A DNA stretch of 32,595 nt from Prevotella sp. (GCA_016901395.1 JAEAMQ010000087.1:1-32595), one strand, 5' to 3'; positions 24,103 to 32,483 are shown, numbered from the stretch's first letter. Numbers and translations are program-made. Notes: generated by a model not told the origin, from the sequence alone.

Positions 24103-25191
24103 ATGGATAAACAGGAAGTAAAACTGATGAAGGGCAATGAAGCCATTGCCCATGCAGCCGTGCGTTGTGGCTGCGACGCCTACTTCGGCTATCCCATCAC
24201 GCCTCAGAGTGAAATCATCGAGACGCTCGCCGCGCTCAAACCGTGGGAGACTACGGGCATGGTGGTGCTGCAGGCTGAAAGCGAAGTGGCATCCATCAAT
24301 ATGGTATATGGTGGTGCCGGAGCCGGAAAACGGGTGTTTACCACCTCATCGAGCCCCGGTATAGCACTGATGCAGGAGGGCATCTCATACTTAGCTGGTG
24401 CAGAGGTACCAGGAGTCTTTGTCAACGTGATGCGTGGCGGTCCCGGCTTGGGCACCATCCAGCCGAGTCAGGGCGACTATTTCCAAGCCACACGCGGTGG
24501 CGGCAATGGTGACTATCAGGTCATTGTGCTTGCGCCCTCGTCTGTTCAGGAGATGGCCGACTTCATGGACCTGGCTTTCACACTGGCTTTCCGCTATCGC
24601 AATCCGGCCATGTTGCTGGCCGACGGCATCATCGGTCAGATGATGGAAAAGGTGATTTTGCCCCCGCAGAAGCCCCGTCGCACCGAGGAGGAAATCCTCA
24701 AGGAGTGTCCATGGGCATCTACCGGACGACAGAAAGGCCGCGAACCCAACATCATCACCTCGCTGGAGCTAAGCTCGGAGGTCATGGAGAAGCGCAACTT
24801 GCACCTGCAGGAGAAGTACCGCGAGATAGAAACGAAGGAAGTTCGCTACGAAACCCACCTGTGCGAGGATGCCGACTACGTGATTGTGGCATTCGGAAGT
24901 GCTGCCCGCATCGCCGAGAAAGCAGTGGAAACCGCACGCGAGCAGGGTATCAAGGTGGGACTTTTCCGACCGATAACGCTATGGCCCTTCCCCACCAAAC
25001 AGATTGCTGAGGTGGCCCAAGGGAAGAAAGGCGTGCTCGTGGCCGAGGTCAACGCCGGACAGATGGTGCAGGACGTGCGCCTGGCCCTCAACGGATCGTT
25101 GCCCGTGGAGCATTTTGGTCGATTGGGAGGCATCGTGCCCGACCCCACGGAAATTGTCGATGCATTACAATCTAAACTGATAAAGAGATGA
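24103..25191 (+). CDS. vorB: 2-oxoacid:ferredoxin oxidoreductase alpha subunit (VorB/KorA type)
   Basis: A 362-residue alpha subunit that contributes to thiamine-diphosphate and CoA-dependent oxidative decarboxylation of a 2-oxoacid (2-oxoglutarate or 3-methyl-2-oxobutanoate) with reduction of ferredoxin. The N-terminal pyrimidine-binding domain shows KGNEAIAHAAVRCGCDAYFGYPITPQSE, then ESEVASINMVYGGAGAGKRVFTTSSSPGIALM and GGPGLGTIQPSQGD, all typical of the family. A C-terminal transketolase-C-like domain follows (about 255-355, DYVIVAFGSAARIAEKAV). The last codons overlap the beta subunit start as ATGA (25188-25191). The symbol follows common annotation usage; korA is an equally reasonable name. 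Confidence 0.92.
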   Translation: MDKQEVKLMKGNEAIAHAAVRCGCDAYFGYPITPQSEIIETLAALKPWETTGMVVLQAESEVASINMVYGGAGAGKRVFTTSSSPGIALMQEGISYLAGAEVPGVFVNVMRGGPGLGTIQPSQGDYFQATRGGGNGDYQVIVLAPSSVQEMADFMDLAFTLAFRYRNPAMLLADGIIGQMMEKVILPPQKPRRTEEEILKECPWASTGRQKGREPNIITSLELSSEVMEKRNLHLQEKYREIETKEVRYETHLCEDADYVIVAFGSAARIAEKAVETAREQGIKVGLFRPITLWPFPTKQIAEVAQGKKGVLVAEVNAGQMVQDVRLALNGSLPVEHFGRLGGIVPDPTEIVDALQSKLIKR

Positions 25192-25961
25192 CAAATCAAG
25201 ATATAATCTCACCCGAGAATCTGGTCTACGCCAAACCAGAACTGATGAACGAGACCCCGATGCACTATTGTCCGGGATGCTCGCACGGCGTGGTGCATAA
25301 GCTCGTAGCCGAAGTTATCAAGGACATGGGCATGGAAAACAAGACCGTCGGCGTGTCGCCGGTGGGCTGTGCCGTGTTTGCTTACCGTTATCTGGACATC
25401 GACTGGCAGGAGGCCCCGCACGGCCGCGCCCCGGCATTGGCCACGGGCATCAAGCGCGTGTGGCCCGACCGACTGGTGTTCACCTATCAGGGCGACGGCG
25501 ATTTGGCCTGTATCGGCACCGCCGAGTCTATCCATGCGCTCAACCGCGGAGAGAACATCACCATCATATTCATTAACAATGCCATCTACGGCATGACCGG
25601 CGGACAGATGGCTCCGACCACGCTGATCGGTCAGATCACGTCGACCTGCCCCTACGGCCGCGACCCGGAGATACACGGATATCCGCTCAACATCACCGAG
25701 CTGGCCTCGCATCTGCAGGGCACCTGCTATGTGACGCGCCAGAGTGTGGACACCGTGGCCTCCATCACCAAGGCCAAGAAAGCCATACGCAAAGCCTTCG
25801 AAGCCTCGATGCAGGGACTCGGTTCGAGTCTCGTGGAAATCGTGGCGACCTGCAGCAGCGGTTGGAAACTCACGCCGGTGAAGGCCAACGAATGGATGAG
25901 AGAACACATGTTTAACGAATATCACAAGGGCGACCTGAAGGATACCACTAATCTTAAGTAA
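25188..25961 (+). CDS. 2-oxoacid:ferredoxin oxidoreductase beta subunit (thiamine diphosphate-binding)
   Basis: A 257-residue subunit carrying the thiamine-diphosphate motif GDGDLACIG followed by NNAIYGMTGGQ, i.e. the GDG-x-NN signature that binds Mg and the diphosphate. The N-terminal HYCPGCSHG supplies CxxC residues typical of short KorB/VorA beta subunits. It pairs with the alpha subunit to form the active site. The alpha stop overlaps its start, and the gamma subunit begins 2 bp after its stop, which supports co-translation and a multisubunit complex in the cytoplasm. Substrate choice is unresolved. Confidence 0.93.
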   Translation: MTNQDIISPENLVYAKPELMNETPMHYCPGCSHGVVHKLVAEVIKDMGMENKTVGVSPVGCAVFAYRYLDIDWQEAPHGRAPALATGIKRVWPDRLVFTYQGDGDLACIGTAESIHALNRGENITIIFINNAIYGMTGGQMAPTTLIGQITSTCPYGRDPEIHGYPLNITELASHLQGTCYVTRQSVDTVASITKAKKAIRKAFEASMQGLGSSLVEIVATCSSGWKLTPVKANEWMREHMFNEYHKGDLKDTTNLK

Positions 25962-25963
25962 CG

Positions 25964-26506
25964 ATGAAGAAGGAAATTATCATATCAGGATTTGGTGGAC
26001 AGGGTGTGCTGTCAATGGGAAAGATTCTCGCCTACTCCGGTCTCATGGAAGACAAGGAGGTGACTTGGATGCCGGCCTACGGTCCGGAGCAGCGCGGCGG
26101 CACCGCCAACGTGACGGTTATCGTGAGCGACGACCGTATCTCCTCGCCCATCCTCAGCCACTACGACATTGCCATCGTGCTGAATCAACCGTCATTGGAC
26201 AAGTTCCTGCCGAAGGTAAAGCCGGGCGGAATACTGATTTATGACGGCTTTGGCATAGCTGAAAAGCCCGAGCGCGACGACATCGAGATCTATCAGATTA
26301 ATGCGATGGATAAGGCTGCCGAGATGAAAAACTCGAAGGTGTTCAACATGATTGTGCTCGGCGGACTACTCAAGGTGTGTCCCATCGTGAGCACCGACGG
26401 CATGAACAAGGCCTTGCACAAGACGCTGCCCGAGCGCCATCACAAGCTGATACCGCTCAACATGGAGGCGCTCAACGTGGGAATGGAAATCATTCAGAAG
26501 GTCTGA
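25964..26506 (+). CDS. 2-oxoacid:ferredoxin oxidoreductase gamma subunit
   Basis: A 180-residue gamma subunit of the POR/KOR family. It begins with the GFGGQGVLSMGKILAYSG motif, then TWMPAYGPEQRGGTANVTVIVSD and SHYDIAIVLNQPSLDKFLPKVKPGGIL, matching the catalytic-domain (gamma) signature that interacts with CoA. It is the last protein-coding gene of the operon. A stem of about 9 bp (26515-26537) follows the stop closely, and a stronger hairpin with a T tail appears 312 bp downstream. Confidence 0.93.
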   Translation: MKKEIIISGFGGQGVLSMGKILAYSGLMEDKEVTWMPAYGPEQRGGTANVTVIVSDDRISSPILSHYDIAIVLNQPSLDKFLPKVKPGGILIYDGFGIAEKPERDDIEIYQINAMDKAAEMKNSKVFNMIVLGGLLKVCPIVSTDGMNKALHKTLPERHHKLIPLNMEALNVGMEIIQKV

Positions 26507-26625
26507 GGCTTCCGTTTGGGGTTGAAAAACCACCAAAGCAAAACAGTCATTGCAACACATTGATTATAAAACGATTAGACACCAAAGATCCATTCTTGTT
26601 GTCGTTTGAAATCAACGGGGTTACA

Positions 26626-26801
26626 AATACTATCGAATCGCAAGACAAATACTATCGAATCGCAAGACGAATACTATCGAATCGTGACGCGAATACTATC
26701 GAATCGTGAGACGAATACTATCGAATCGCAAGACGAATACTATCGAATCGCAAGACGAATACTATCGAATCGCGAGACGATTAAGTACTAATCGTAAAAC
26801 G
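26626..26801. repeat. 22-bp tandem repeat array, seven clear units plus one degenerate
   Basis: Unit starts are at 26626, 26648, 26670, 26692, 26714, 26736, 26758 and 26780. Units 1-7 share AATACTATCGAATCG and differ only in the following seven bases (forms of CAAGACG, TGACGCG, TGAGACG, CGAGACG). The eighth keeps only parts (AGTACTAATCG). There are no spacers, so it is not CRISPR. 22 bp is close to two helical turns and is not a multiple of three. Confidence 0.9.
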
Positions 26802-26817
26802 ATGAAATATCTACTTT

Positions 26818-26870
26818 GTGGGGAGCACCATTTCCTTTTGGGGGAATGGCATGTTCCCCACTTGCTTTTT
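26818..26870 (+). terminator. Forked hairpin with T tail, probable terminator
   Basis: The outer stem GTGGGGA (26818-26824) pairs with TCCCCAC (26855-26861). The inner stem CCATTTCC (26828-26835) pairs with GGGAATGG (26842-26849) with one G-T wobble. TTGCTTTTT follows. This is a plausible rho-independent terminator for the plus-strand oxidoreductase operon reading through the repeat array. Confidence 0.6.
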
Positions 26871-26955
26871 AGGGTCCCGACACGGTGGGGCGACAGAATA
26901 AATCCAGCGAGAGAAGGAAGTTCCACTCATGGCATCCGAGTCCTTTTGTCATTCT

Positions 26956-26982
26956 GAGAACATGTTTTGTCCTCATGTTCTC
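26956..26982. repeat. Perfect 9-bp inverted repeat
   Basis: GAGAACATG and CATGTTCTC are separated by a 9-nt loop. There is no T tail, so this is a structural element or protein site of unknown role. Confidence 0.45.
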
Positions 26983-27101
26983 CAATCATCTGCTTTCCTT
27001 TACCTAACTCATATCCGCCCGTTACAATCCAACAGGAATCTGATATGGCACCAATTCAAACCTATTCTGGGTCAGAAATAGCTTGTAGTTAGAACAAAAA
27101 C

Positions 27102-27148
27102 AAGCCCCACTTCATGGTCTTTGCGACATGAAGTGAGGCTTTATTAAT
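27102..27148 (-). terminator. Rho-independent terminator after trpB
   Basis: A stem of about 15 bp (27102-27116 with 27127-27141, one C-A mismatch) around ACTTCATG/CATGAAGT encloses a 10-nt loop. On the minus strand the stem is followed by TTGTTTTTG, a good T tract. It lies 28 bp after the trpB stop. The T-rich sequence on the other side makes it partly bidirectional. Confidence 0.75.
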
Positions 27149-27175
27149 GAATTATTCCTTGTAAAGGCACTGCCG

Positions 27176-28537
27176 TTACACCTTGGGCACATCCTTCAGA
27201 TAACCTTCAATTTCCTCGTCGGTAACGGTATAGTTGGTCAAATCGCCATTGATGTAGCTGTTGTAAGACGGCATATCGATGAGTCCGTGGCCCGAAAGGT
27301 TGAACAAAATCACGGACGACTTGCCCTCAATCTTGGCTTTCTTGGCCTCACGGATGGTGGCGGCGATGGCGTGGCAGCTCTCCGGGGCAGGGATAATACC
27401 CTCTGTCTGGGCAAAGAGCATGCCCGAAGCGAAGGTCTCCAGCTGCGGGATGTCCACGCCGTGCATATATCCGTCGCGGATGAGCTGGGAGATAATCATG
27501 CCCGCTCCGTGGTAACGCAGACCGCCAGCATGGATGTTGGCCGGCTTGAAATCGTGGCCGAGGGTGTACATCGGCAGCAGCGGCGTGTAGCCAGCCTCAT
27601 CTCCAAAGTCGTATTCAAACTTACCACGGGTGAGCTTCGGACAACTGTTCGGCTCGGCTGCAATAAACTCTGTGTCCTTGTGGGTGCCGTCAAACAGATG
27701 GCGCATGAACGGGAAAGCGATGCCGGCGAAGTTGGAGCCACCACCAAAACAGGCAATCACCTTGTCGGGATACTCCCCAGCCATCTCCATTTGCTTCTCA
27801 GCTTCGAGTCCGATAATGGTCTGATGCAGGGCCACATGGTTGAGCACCGACCCGAGAGTGTACTTGCATCCAGGGGTGGTGGTGGCCAGTTCGATGGCCT
27901 CAGAGATAGCCGTTCCGAGCGAACCGGGATGGGTGGGGTCGTGGGTGATGATGTTTTTGCCCGCACGTGTCGACATCGAGGGTGAGCCTTCGACCGTCGC
28001 ACCAAACGTGCGCATAATCATCGAGCGGTAAGGTTTCTGCTGCAACGTGATCTTTACCTGATACACAGCAGCTTCCAATCCGTAGAGTTTGGCGGCGTAA
28101 GACAGTGCGGCACCCCACTGTCCGGCACCGGTTTCGGTCGTGACATTGGTCACACCCTCCTGCTTGCAGTAGTAGCACTGAGGGATGGCAGAGTTCACTT
28201 TGTGTGAGCCTAAGGGGTTGGTCGACTCGTTTTTGAAGTAGATGTGGGCGGGAGTATCCAGTGCTTTCTCCAAGGCGTAGGCCCTGACAAGCGGCGTGGA
28301 ACGGTAGAACGAATACTTGTCGAGCACCTCTTCGGGGATGTCCACCCACGCATTCACCTGGTCCAACTCCTGCCGGGCACACTCCTTGGCAAAGATATGT
28401 GCCAGGTCGTCGGCGTTCATCGGCTCCTTGGTGGCCGGATTGAGCGGAGGAAGCGGCTTGTTGGGCATCTCGGCCTGAATATTATACCACTGCGTGGGTA
28501 TCTCAGACTCATCCAAAATGAATTTCTTTCGTTTCAT
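27176..28537 (-). CDS. trpB: Tryptophan synthase beta chain, TrpB2-type
   Basis: A 453-residue PLP enzyme joining indole (or indole from the alpha chain) with serine to make tryptophan. Length and N-terminus (KFILDESEIPTQWYNI, RSTPLVRAYALEKALDTPAHIYFKNES) identify the TrpB2 branch. The PLP lysine lies in NPLGSHKVNSA, ETGAGQWG marks the substrate loop, and FGGGSNFAG binds the phosphate. The gene stands alone with its own promoter and terminator, away from other trp genes. TrpB2 proteins are often encoded outside the trp operon and may act without TrpA, for example as indole-salvaging enzymes (family knowledge). Start at ATG 28537. Confidence 0.94.
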   Translation of the reverse strand: MKRKKFILDESEIPTQWYNIQAEMPNKPLPPLNPATKEPMNADDLAHIFAKECARQELDQVNAWVDIPEEVLDKYSFYRSTPLVRAYALEKALDTPAHIYFKNESTNPLGSHKVNSAIPQCYYCKQEGVTNVTTETGAGQWGAALSYAAKLYGLEAAVYQVKITLQQKPYRSMIMRTFGATVEGSPSMSTRAGKNIITHDPTHPGSLGTAISEAIELATTTPGCKYTLGSVLNHVALHQTIIGLEAEKQMEMAGEYPDKVIACFGGGSNFAGIAFPFMRHLFDGTHKDTEFIAAEPNSCPKLTRGKFEYDFGDEAGYTPLLPMYTLGHDFKPANIHAGGLRYHGAGMIISQLIRDGYMHGVDIPQLETFASGMLFAQTEGIIPAPESCHAIAATIREAKKAKIEGKSSVILFNLSGHGLIDMPSYNSYINGDLTNYTVTDEEIEGYLKDVPKV

Positions 28538-28571
28538 ATTTTTGTTGAATTTAGATTAATGTTGATGGCTA

Positions 28572-28602
28572 CAAAGGTAACAAAAAACGAGTAAAAAGAC
28601 AA
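28572..28602 (-). promoter_or_regulatory. Promoter of trpB (TTG-N20-TACCTTTG)
   Basis: On the minus strand TTG (28600-28602) and TACCTTTG (28572-28579) are 20 bp apart, fitting the Bacteroidetes consensus. The leader to ATG 28537 is about 30 nt. Confidence 0.65.
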
Positions 28603-28665
28603 GGATACCCAACAAAAAGAAACCCAATGCATTCATTTTATTGACACCAAGTTGCCTTTTACGAA

Positions 28666-29232
28666 TTACTTCTTCACATCAGCCGTCATAAAATATTTCC
28701 ACAGCGGAGCCACCATCATAGCCTGAACGAAGACACCCTGCTGTAGCATTTCAAAGGTTTCCTGCTTGGATTTGAGGATGACTTCAATGTCTTCGGTGGC
28801 ATCGAGATGCCTTTCCACGGTGTGCTCCACGCCTTCAGCGAGATAGCAATGGCAGTAATTGTCCATCGTACTGGGGTTGGGGGCGATGGTCATGAGTTTG
28901 GTCCAGGTGCCGCCGGTGTAGCCCGTCTCCTCCTCCAACTCCCGTTTGGCACCCTCAAGAGGTGTCTCCCCGTCTTCGACACAGCCCGCCACAATCTCCG
29001 TGGAGACGATGCCGCAGGCGTGACGATATTGCCGTTCGAGCAGCATCTCGCCCTCGCGCGTCACCGCCACGACATTGATCCAGGTGGGATAATGTAGCAC
29101 ATAATACTCGTCGAACACCCGTCCGTTGGGCAGTTCGACCTTATCTCTGCGGGCCGTGAGCCACGGACGCTCTATCAGCACCTCGCTGTCGAGCGTCTTC
29201 CAGAGCATATCCTCGTCTTTTCGCTGTTTCAT
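28666..29232 (-). CDS. NUDIX hydrolase (ADP-ribose pyrophosphatase-like)
   Basis: A 188-residue NUDIX enzyme that hydrolyses a nucleoside diphosphate linked to another group, most similar in layout to ADP-sugar pyrophosphatases. The NUDIX box is complete: GCVEDGETPLEGAK then RELEEETGY (G-x5-E-x7-REL-EEETG). Upstream lies WLTARRDKVELPNG and EYYVLHYPTWINVVAV. The ATG at 29232 was chosen; a GTG at 29280 would add a lysine/asparagine-rich stretch and overlap the preceding methyltransferase gene. It follows that gene by 22 bp on the same strand and is probably co-transcribed with it. Exact substrate unknown. Confidence 0.88.
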   Translation of the reverse strand: MKQRKDEDMLWKTLDSEVLIERPWLTARRDKVELPNGRVFDEYYVLHYPTWINVVAVTREGEMLLERQYRHACGIVSTEIVAGCVEDGETPLEGAKRELEEETGYTGGTWTKLMTIAPNPSTMDNYCHCYLAEGVEHTVERHLDATEDIEVILKSKQETFEMLQQGVFVQAMMVAPLWKYFMTADVKK

Positions 29233-29254
29233 CTGTTGTATGATTGCTACGTTT

Positions 29255-30079
29255 TTATTCTGCTTTTTCTTGTTTCCCACTGCGCTGTCTCACTGCCTCA
29301 AACATCAGAATGGCGGCGCTTACCGACACGTTGAGGGAGTCGAGCCGCCCCAACATGGGTATGCGGATGTGGGCATCGGCAGCTTCGCGCCATGCGTTGG
29401 TGAGTCCGGTCGACTCCGTTCCCATCACAATGGCGGTGCCACGACGCATGTCAGTGTCGTAGTAGAGGTGGGAATCCTGCAGCTGTGCGGTGAGAATGCG
29501 GATGCCACGCTGCTTCAGGAAGGCGATGCACTCGTCCGTAGCGCAAGCCACGGTGGGCACGGTGAAGATGGCACCGATGCTTCCACGGATGAGGTTGGGA
29601 TTGAAAAGGTCGGTCTTCGGGTCGCAAACCACCACGGCATCTACCTTGGCAGCATCCGCGCTTCGCAGCACGGCACCGAGGTTTCCGGGCTTCTCCACAC
29701 TCTCAAGCACCACGACCAGCGGGTGCTCGGGCAACGTCAGGTCGGTCAGTTGCCTGGTGGCCACCCTCACTTCGGCCATCACTCCCTCGGTGGTTCCGCG
29801 GTAGGCCATCTTCTCATAGACGGCCTTCGTCACCTCGCAGGAGGGTCGGCGCAGGGCCATCTCATAGACTTCCTGTGTCTCGGGGGTGTCGCCCAGAATG
29901 TCAGGACAATAGAACAGGGTCTCCAACTCATAGCCGGCGTGCAGACAATGGTGCAATTCGCGCAGTCCTTCGACCACAAACAGTCCCTGCCTGCGGCGCT
30001 CGGACGACTTCTGTTGCAGTGCCACCACGTTCTTGATTCTGGGGTTTTGCGTGCTCGAAATGATGTTTTCTCTTGACAT
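29255..30079 (-). CDS. TrmH/SpoU-family RNA 2'-O-methyltransferase
   Basis: A 274-residue SPOUT methyltransferase with an N-terminal RNA-binding subdomain (STQNPRIKNVVAL, RRQGLFVVEGLREL). The SPOUT knot carries the three motifs: ESVEKPGNLGAVLRSADAA (motif 1), IVMGTESTGL (motif 2) and IPMLGRLDSLNVSVSAAI (motif 3). It should methylate a ribose in rRNA (or tRNA) using S-adenosylmethionine. It lies 40 bp after the antiporter gene, co-oriented, and is followed by the NUDIX gene. The particular nucleotide is not predictable. Confidence 0.92.
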   Translation of the reverse strand: MSRENIISSTQNPRIKNVVALQQKSSERRRQGLFVVEGLRELHHCLHAGYELETLFYCPDILGDTPETQEVYEMALRRPSCEVTKAVYEKMAYRGTTEGVMAEVRVATRQLTDLTLPEHPLVVVLESVEKPGNLGAVLRSADAAKVDAVVVCDPKTDLFNPNLIRGSIGAIFTVPTVACATDECIAFLKQRGIRILTAQLQDSHLYYDTDMRRGTAIVMGTESTGLTNAWREAADAHIRIPMLGRLDSLNVSVSAAILMFEAVRQRSGKQEKAE

Positions 30080-30119
30080 GTGATGATGAATGATTGATAA
30101 TTGAGGCCTTTGTGCGGCA

Positions 30120-32372
30120 TCAGTTCACGGCGGCGAGTTGTTGTAAAGAGAGCTGCTCGCCCACCACCCAGATGATATCGCCCTCCTTAAAGAGGTGGGC
30201 AGGATTGATGATGGTGAGGTTGCGCTGACCCTCCTCGATGCCCACCACCATACAGTTGTAGTCATCCCGGATGCCGCTCTCTTTGAGCGTCTTGCCGATA
30301 AACGGGCATTGACCGGTGAGTTTCAGCTTCTGGAGTTTCATCTCGCGGTCCTCGATATGGTCATCTTCGGGCACCAGCTCACCCTTGAGGGCCTTGGCAA
30401 ACAGCTGGAGTTGCTCGTCGTTGCCGATGACTTGCAGCCTATCGCCGGGGAAAACAATGGTTTCTCCGTTGGGGATATTCATGCGCTGGATGCCCCGCAA
30501 CACGCTGCTCACGTGTACGCCAAACCGGTTTCTGAACCTCAGTTGGAGCAAAGTCTTGCCCGCCCAGCGTGAGTCGTGGGGAATTTCAAAGTCGGATATG
30601 TGGATGTCGCGGTCGAGCAGGTGCCCCTCGTAGAGCGGGCGGCGACGGCCATGAACCTGCGCTTCGATCTCGCGGCTTTTCAAATTCTTCACAAACAAGC
30701 GCTCCAAGCGGATGGAACGCTTCTTCAGACTCCGCGATAAGACCATCAAAACAATGACCATCAAGGCCAGCGTAATGACAATGGCATTGGCAAACCGAGC
30801 CAGATAATTGCAGATATAAAAGAGAAATCCGGCCACAATCGCCACCCGGACAAGTACGGTAAAGATAAGCGGAAGACGGTTGAGACGACTCTCTATCCAC
30901 AGCGCGCGGAACTCTTCGCTATGGTTATGCTTCATGATCATGGAGCGAAGGAAGGGCGAAAGCATTGAGAGGAGTAGCAGACCCGTTACTCCATTGGCCC
31001 ACCAATGGGGCAAAAGGGTACGGGAAAAGGGCAGAAAGAAGGTGAGCATCAGCGTGATAACCGCCACGCAAAGGATGGAATAGACCACCGTGTTGATGGT
31101 CATCTTGCGCAGAAGCCGCCGCCAATGACTCTGCTCGAATGCCGTATTCTGATGCGCCGACCCCAAATGGTTGAGACGGCGGGTCCACCGTTTGGGCAGA
31201 CTTCGCTCCACAAAGCCATAGCATGGTTCTGCAAAGCGAATCATGTAAGGCGTGAGAAAGGTGGTGATGACAGACACGGCGACCACCACCGGATACAGAA
31301 AGTTGCTGATAACGCCTAATGAAAGGCCGAGGGAAGCGATGATAAAGGCAAATTCTCCGATTTGCGCCATCGAGAAACCACACCGCATGGCCGTGTTCAA
31401 GGGTTGTCCGCTGAGCATAAATCCGGCCGTTCCGAAGATGCCCTGACCCAGCAATATCGTTACCACCAACACGAGGATGGGCACCGAATATTCCACCAAA
31501 ATCTTCGGATCGACCAGCATTCCGACCGACACGAAGAAGATAGCGCCAAACAAACTCTTCACCGGCTCAACCAAACGGATAATCTTATCGGCCTCGACGG
31601 TTTCGGCAAGGATGCTTCCCATGATAAAGGAGCCGAAGGCAGGACTAAATCCTACGGTGGTCGATATCCACGCCATGAGGCAGCAAAGTCCCAGCGAGAC
31701 AACAACCATCGTCTCGTCTGTCATCAGCTTGCGGGTGTTGCGGAGGAATGTGGGGATAACAAACAGTCCCACGACAAACCATAATATCAGGAAGAATCCT
31801 ATCCTCAAGACAGACCCCACCATCTGTCCGCCGTCGGGACTACTGCCGTTGGCCAGTGCCGAAAGCATCACCATCATCACAATGGCGAGTATATCCTCAA
31901 GGATAAGCACACTCATCACCAATCCGGCAAAACGCTGCTGCCGCAGCCCCATGTCGTCGAAGGCCTTATATATAATGGTGGTCGACGACATGGCAAGCAT
32001 GCCCCCGAGGAAGATACTGTTCATGCGGCTCCATCCGAAAGCAACGCCTACACCAATGCCCAATACCGCCATCGAGAAGATAATGGTAATAGTGGCAATG
32101 ATGGGAGACATTCCCATCTTAAGGATTTTCTTGAAAGAGAAGTCCAGTCCGAGCGAGAACAGCAAAAACATCACGCCGATGTCTGCCCACGTCTGGATGT
32201 CGGCCTTGTCCATGACATGCATGGTGTAGGGCATGTGAGGCCCCACCAAGAACCCTGCCACAATGTATCCGAGCACCAAGGGTTGTTTGAGTCTCTTGAA
32301 AATGAGCGTCACTGCTCCGGCTACTACCAGAATCAGGGCTAAGTCTTTGATGAGATCGGGGAGTTCTGCCAT
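30120..32372 (-). CDS. KefB-type monovalent cation:proton antiporter (CPA2) with two RCK-C domains
   Basis: A 750-residue inner-membrane transporter. Residues about 1-390 form the sodium/proton exchanger core (LALILVVAGAVTLIFKRLKQPLVLGYIVAGFLVGP, MSSTTIIYKAFDDMG). A second membrane block (about 425-560) precedes two C-terminal TrkA-C (RCK-C) domains: one around IPHDSRWAGKTLLQLRFRNRFG to VFPGDRLQVIGND, and one around CPFIGKTLKESGIRDDYNC to FKEGDIIWVVGE. There is no RCK-N (NAD-binding) Rossmann domain between them, unlike E. coli KefB/KefC. Expected to exchange K+ or Na+ for protons. It heads a minus-strand cluster with the methyltransferase and NUDIX genes. Confidence 0.9.
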   Translation of the reverse strand: MAELPDLIKDLALILVVAGAVTLIFKRLKQPLVLGYIVAGFLVGPHMPYTMHVMDKADIQTWADIGVMFLLFSLGLDFSFKKILKMGMSPIIATITIIFSMAVLGIGVGVAFGWSRMNSIFLGGMLAMSSTTIIYKAFDDMGLRQQRFAGLVMSVLILEDILAIVMMVMLSALANGSSPDGGQMVGSVLRIGFFLILWFVVGLFVIPTFLRNTRKLMTDETMVVVSLGLCCLMAWISTTVGFSPAFGSFIMGSILAETVEADKIIRLVEPVKSLFGAIFFVSVGMLVDPKILVEYSVPILVLVVTILLGQGIFGTAGFMLSGQPLNTAMRCGFSMAQIGEFAFIIASLGLSLGVISNFLYPVVVAVSVITTFLTPYMIRFAEPCYGFVERSLPKRWTRRLNHLGSAHQNTAFEQSHWRRLLRKMTINTVVYSILCVAVITLMLTFFLPFSRTLLPHWWANGVTGLLLLSMLSPFLRSMIMKHNHSEEFRALWIESRLNRLPLIFTVLVRVAIVAGFLFYICNYLARFANAIVITLALMVIVLMVLSRSLKKRSIRLERLFVKNLKSREIEAQVHGRRRPLYEGHLLDRDIHISDFEIPHDSRWAGKTLLQLRFRNRFGVHVSSVLRGIQRMNIPNGETIVFPGDRLQVIGNDEQLQLFAKALKGELVPEDDHIEDREMKLQKLKLTGQCPFIGKTLKESGIRDDYNCMVVGIEEGQRNLTIINPAHLFKEGDIIWVVGEQLSLQQLAAVN

Positions 32373-32382
32373 AATAGAAAAT

Positions 32383-32418
32383 GCCTCTCCCCCTATTCCT
32401 CCACCGTAGGGAGGGTAG
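32383..32418. repeat. GC-rich palindromic intergenic element, copy 2
   Basis: It begins GCCTCTCCCCC like the element at 21579-21616 and continues with CCTCCACC, a short loop and GTAGGGAGGG. Pairing is weaker than in copy 1. It sits just upstream of the antiporter start. Confidence 0.45.
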
Positions 32419-32454
32419 TAAATGGTCTGCTAAACGGGGCTTGGCTTGATTTGC

Positions 32455-32483
32455 AAGAGCACTTCTCTTAGCATGCTCTTTTT
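32455..32483 (+). terminator. Possible terminator hairpin on the plus strand
   Basis: AAGAGCA (32455-32461) pairs with TGCTCTT (32474-32480) across a 12-nt loop, followed by TTT and then AAAA. No plus-strand gene reads into it from the left within this window, so its role is unclear. Confidence 0.3.

Larger units (their letters stand above)
26507..27101. other. Non-coding region between the oxidoreductase operon and trpB
   Basis: About 600 bp with no supported protein gene; the open stretches here arise from the repeat array. From left to right it contains a stem TTTGGGGTT/AACCACCAAA (26515-26537, one bulged A, no T tail), a 22-bp tandem array (26626-26801), a strong forked hairpin with a T tail (26818-26870), a perfect 9-bp hairpin (26956-26982), and featureless sequence up to the trpB terminator. 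Confidence 0.6.

Noticed and set aside
26626..26801. CRISPR array
   Set aside because: Units are directly adjacent with no unique spacers and there are no cas genes in the window.
26606..26957. Small proteins with SNRETNTIESQDEYY-type repeats
   Set aside because: They are translations of the 22-bp repeat in successive frames; start and end are arbitrary and no ribosome-binding or family evidence exists.
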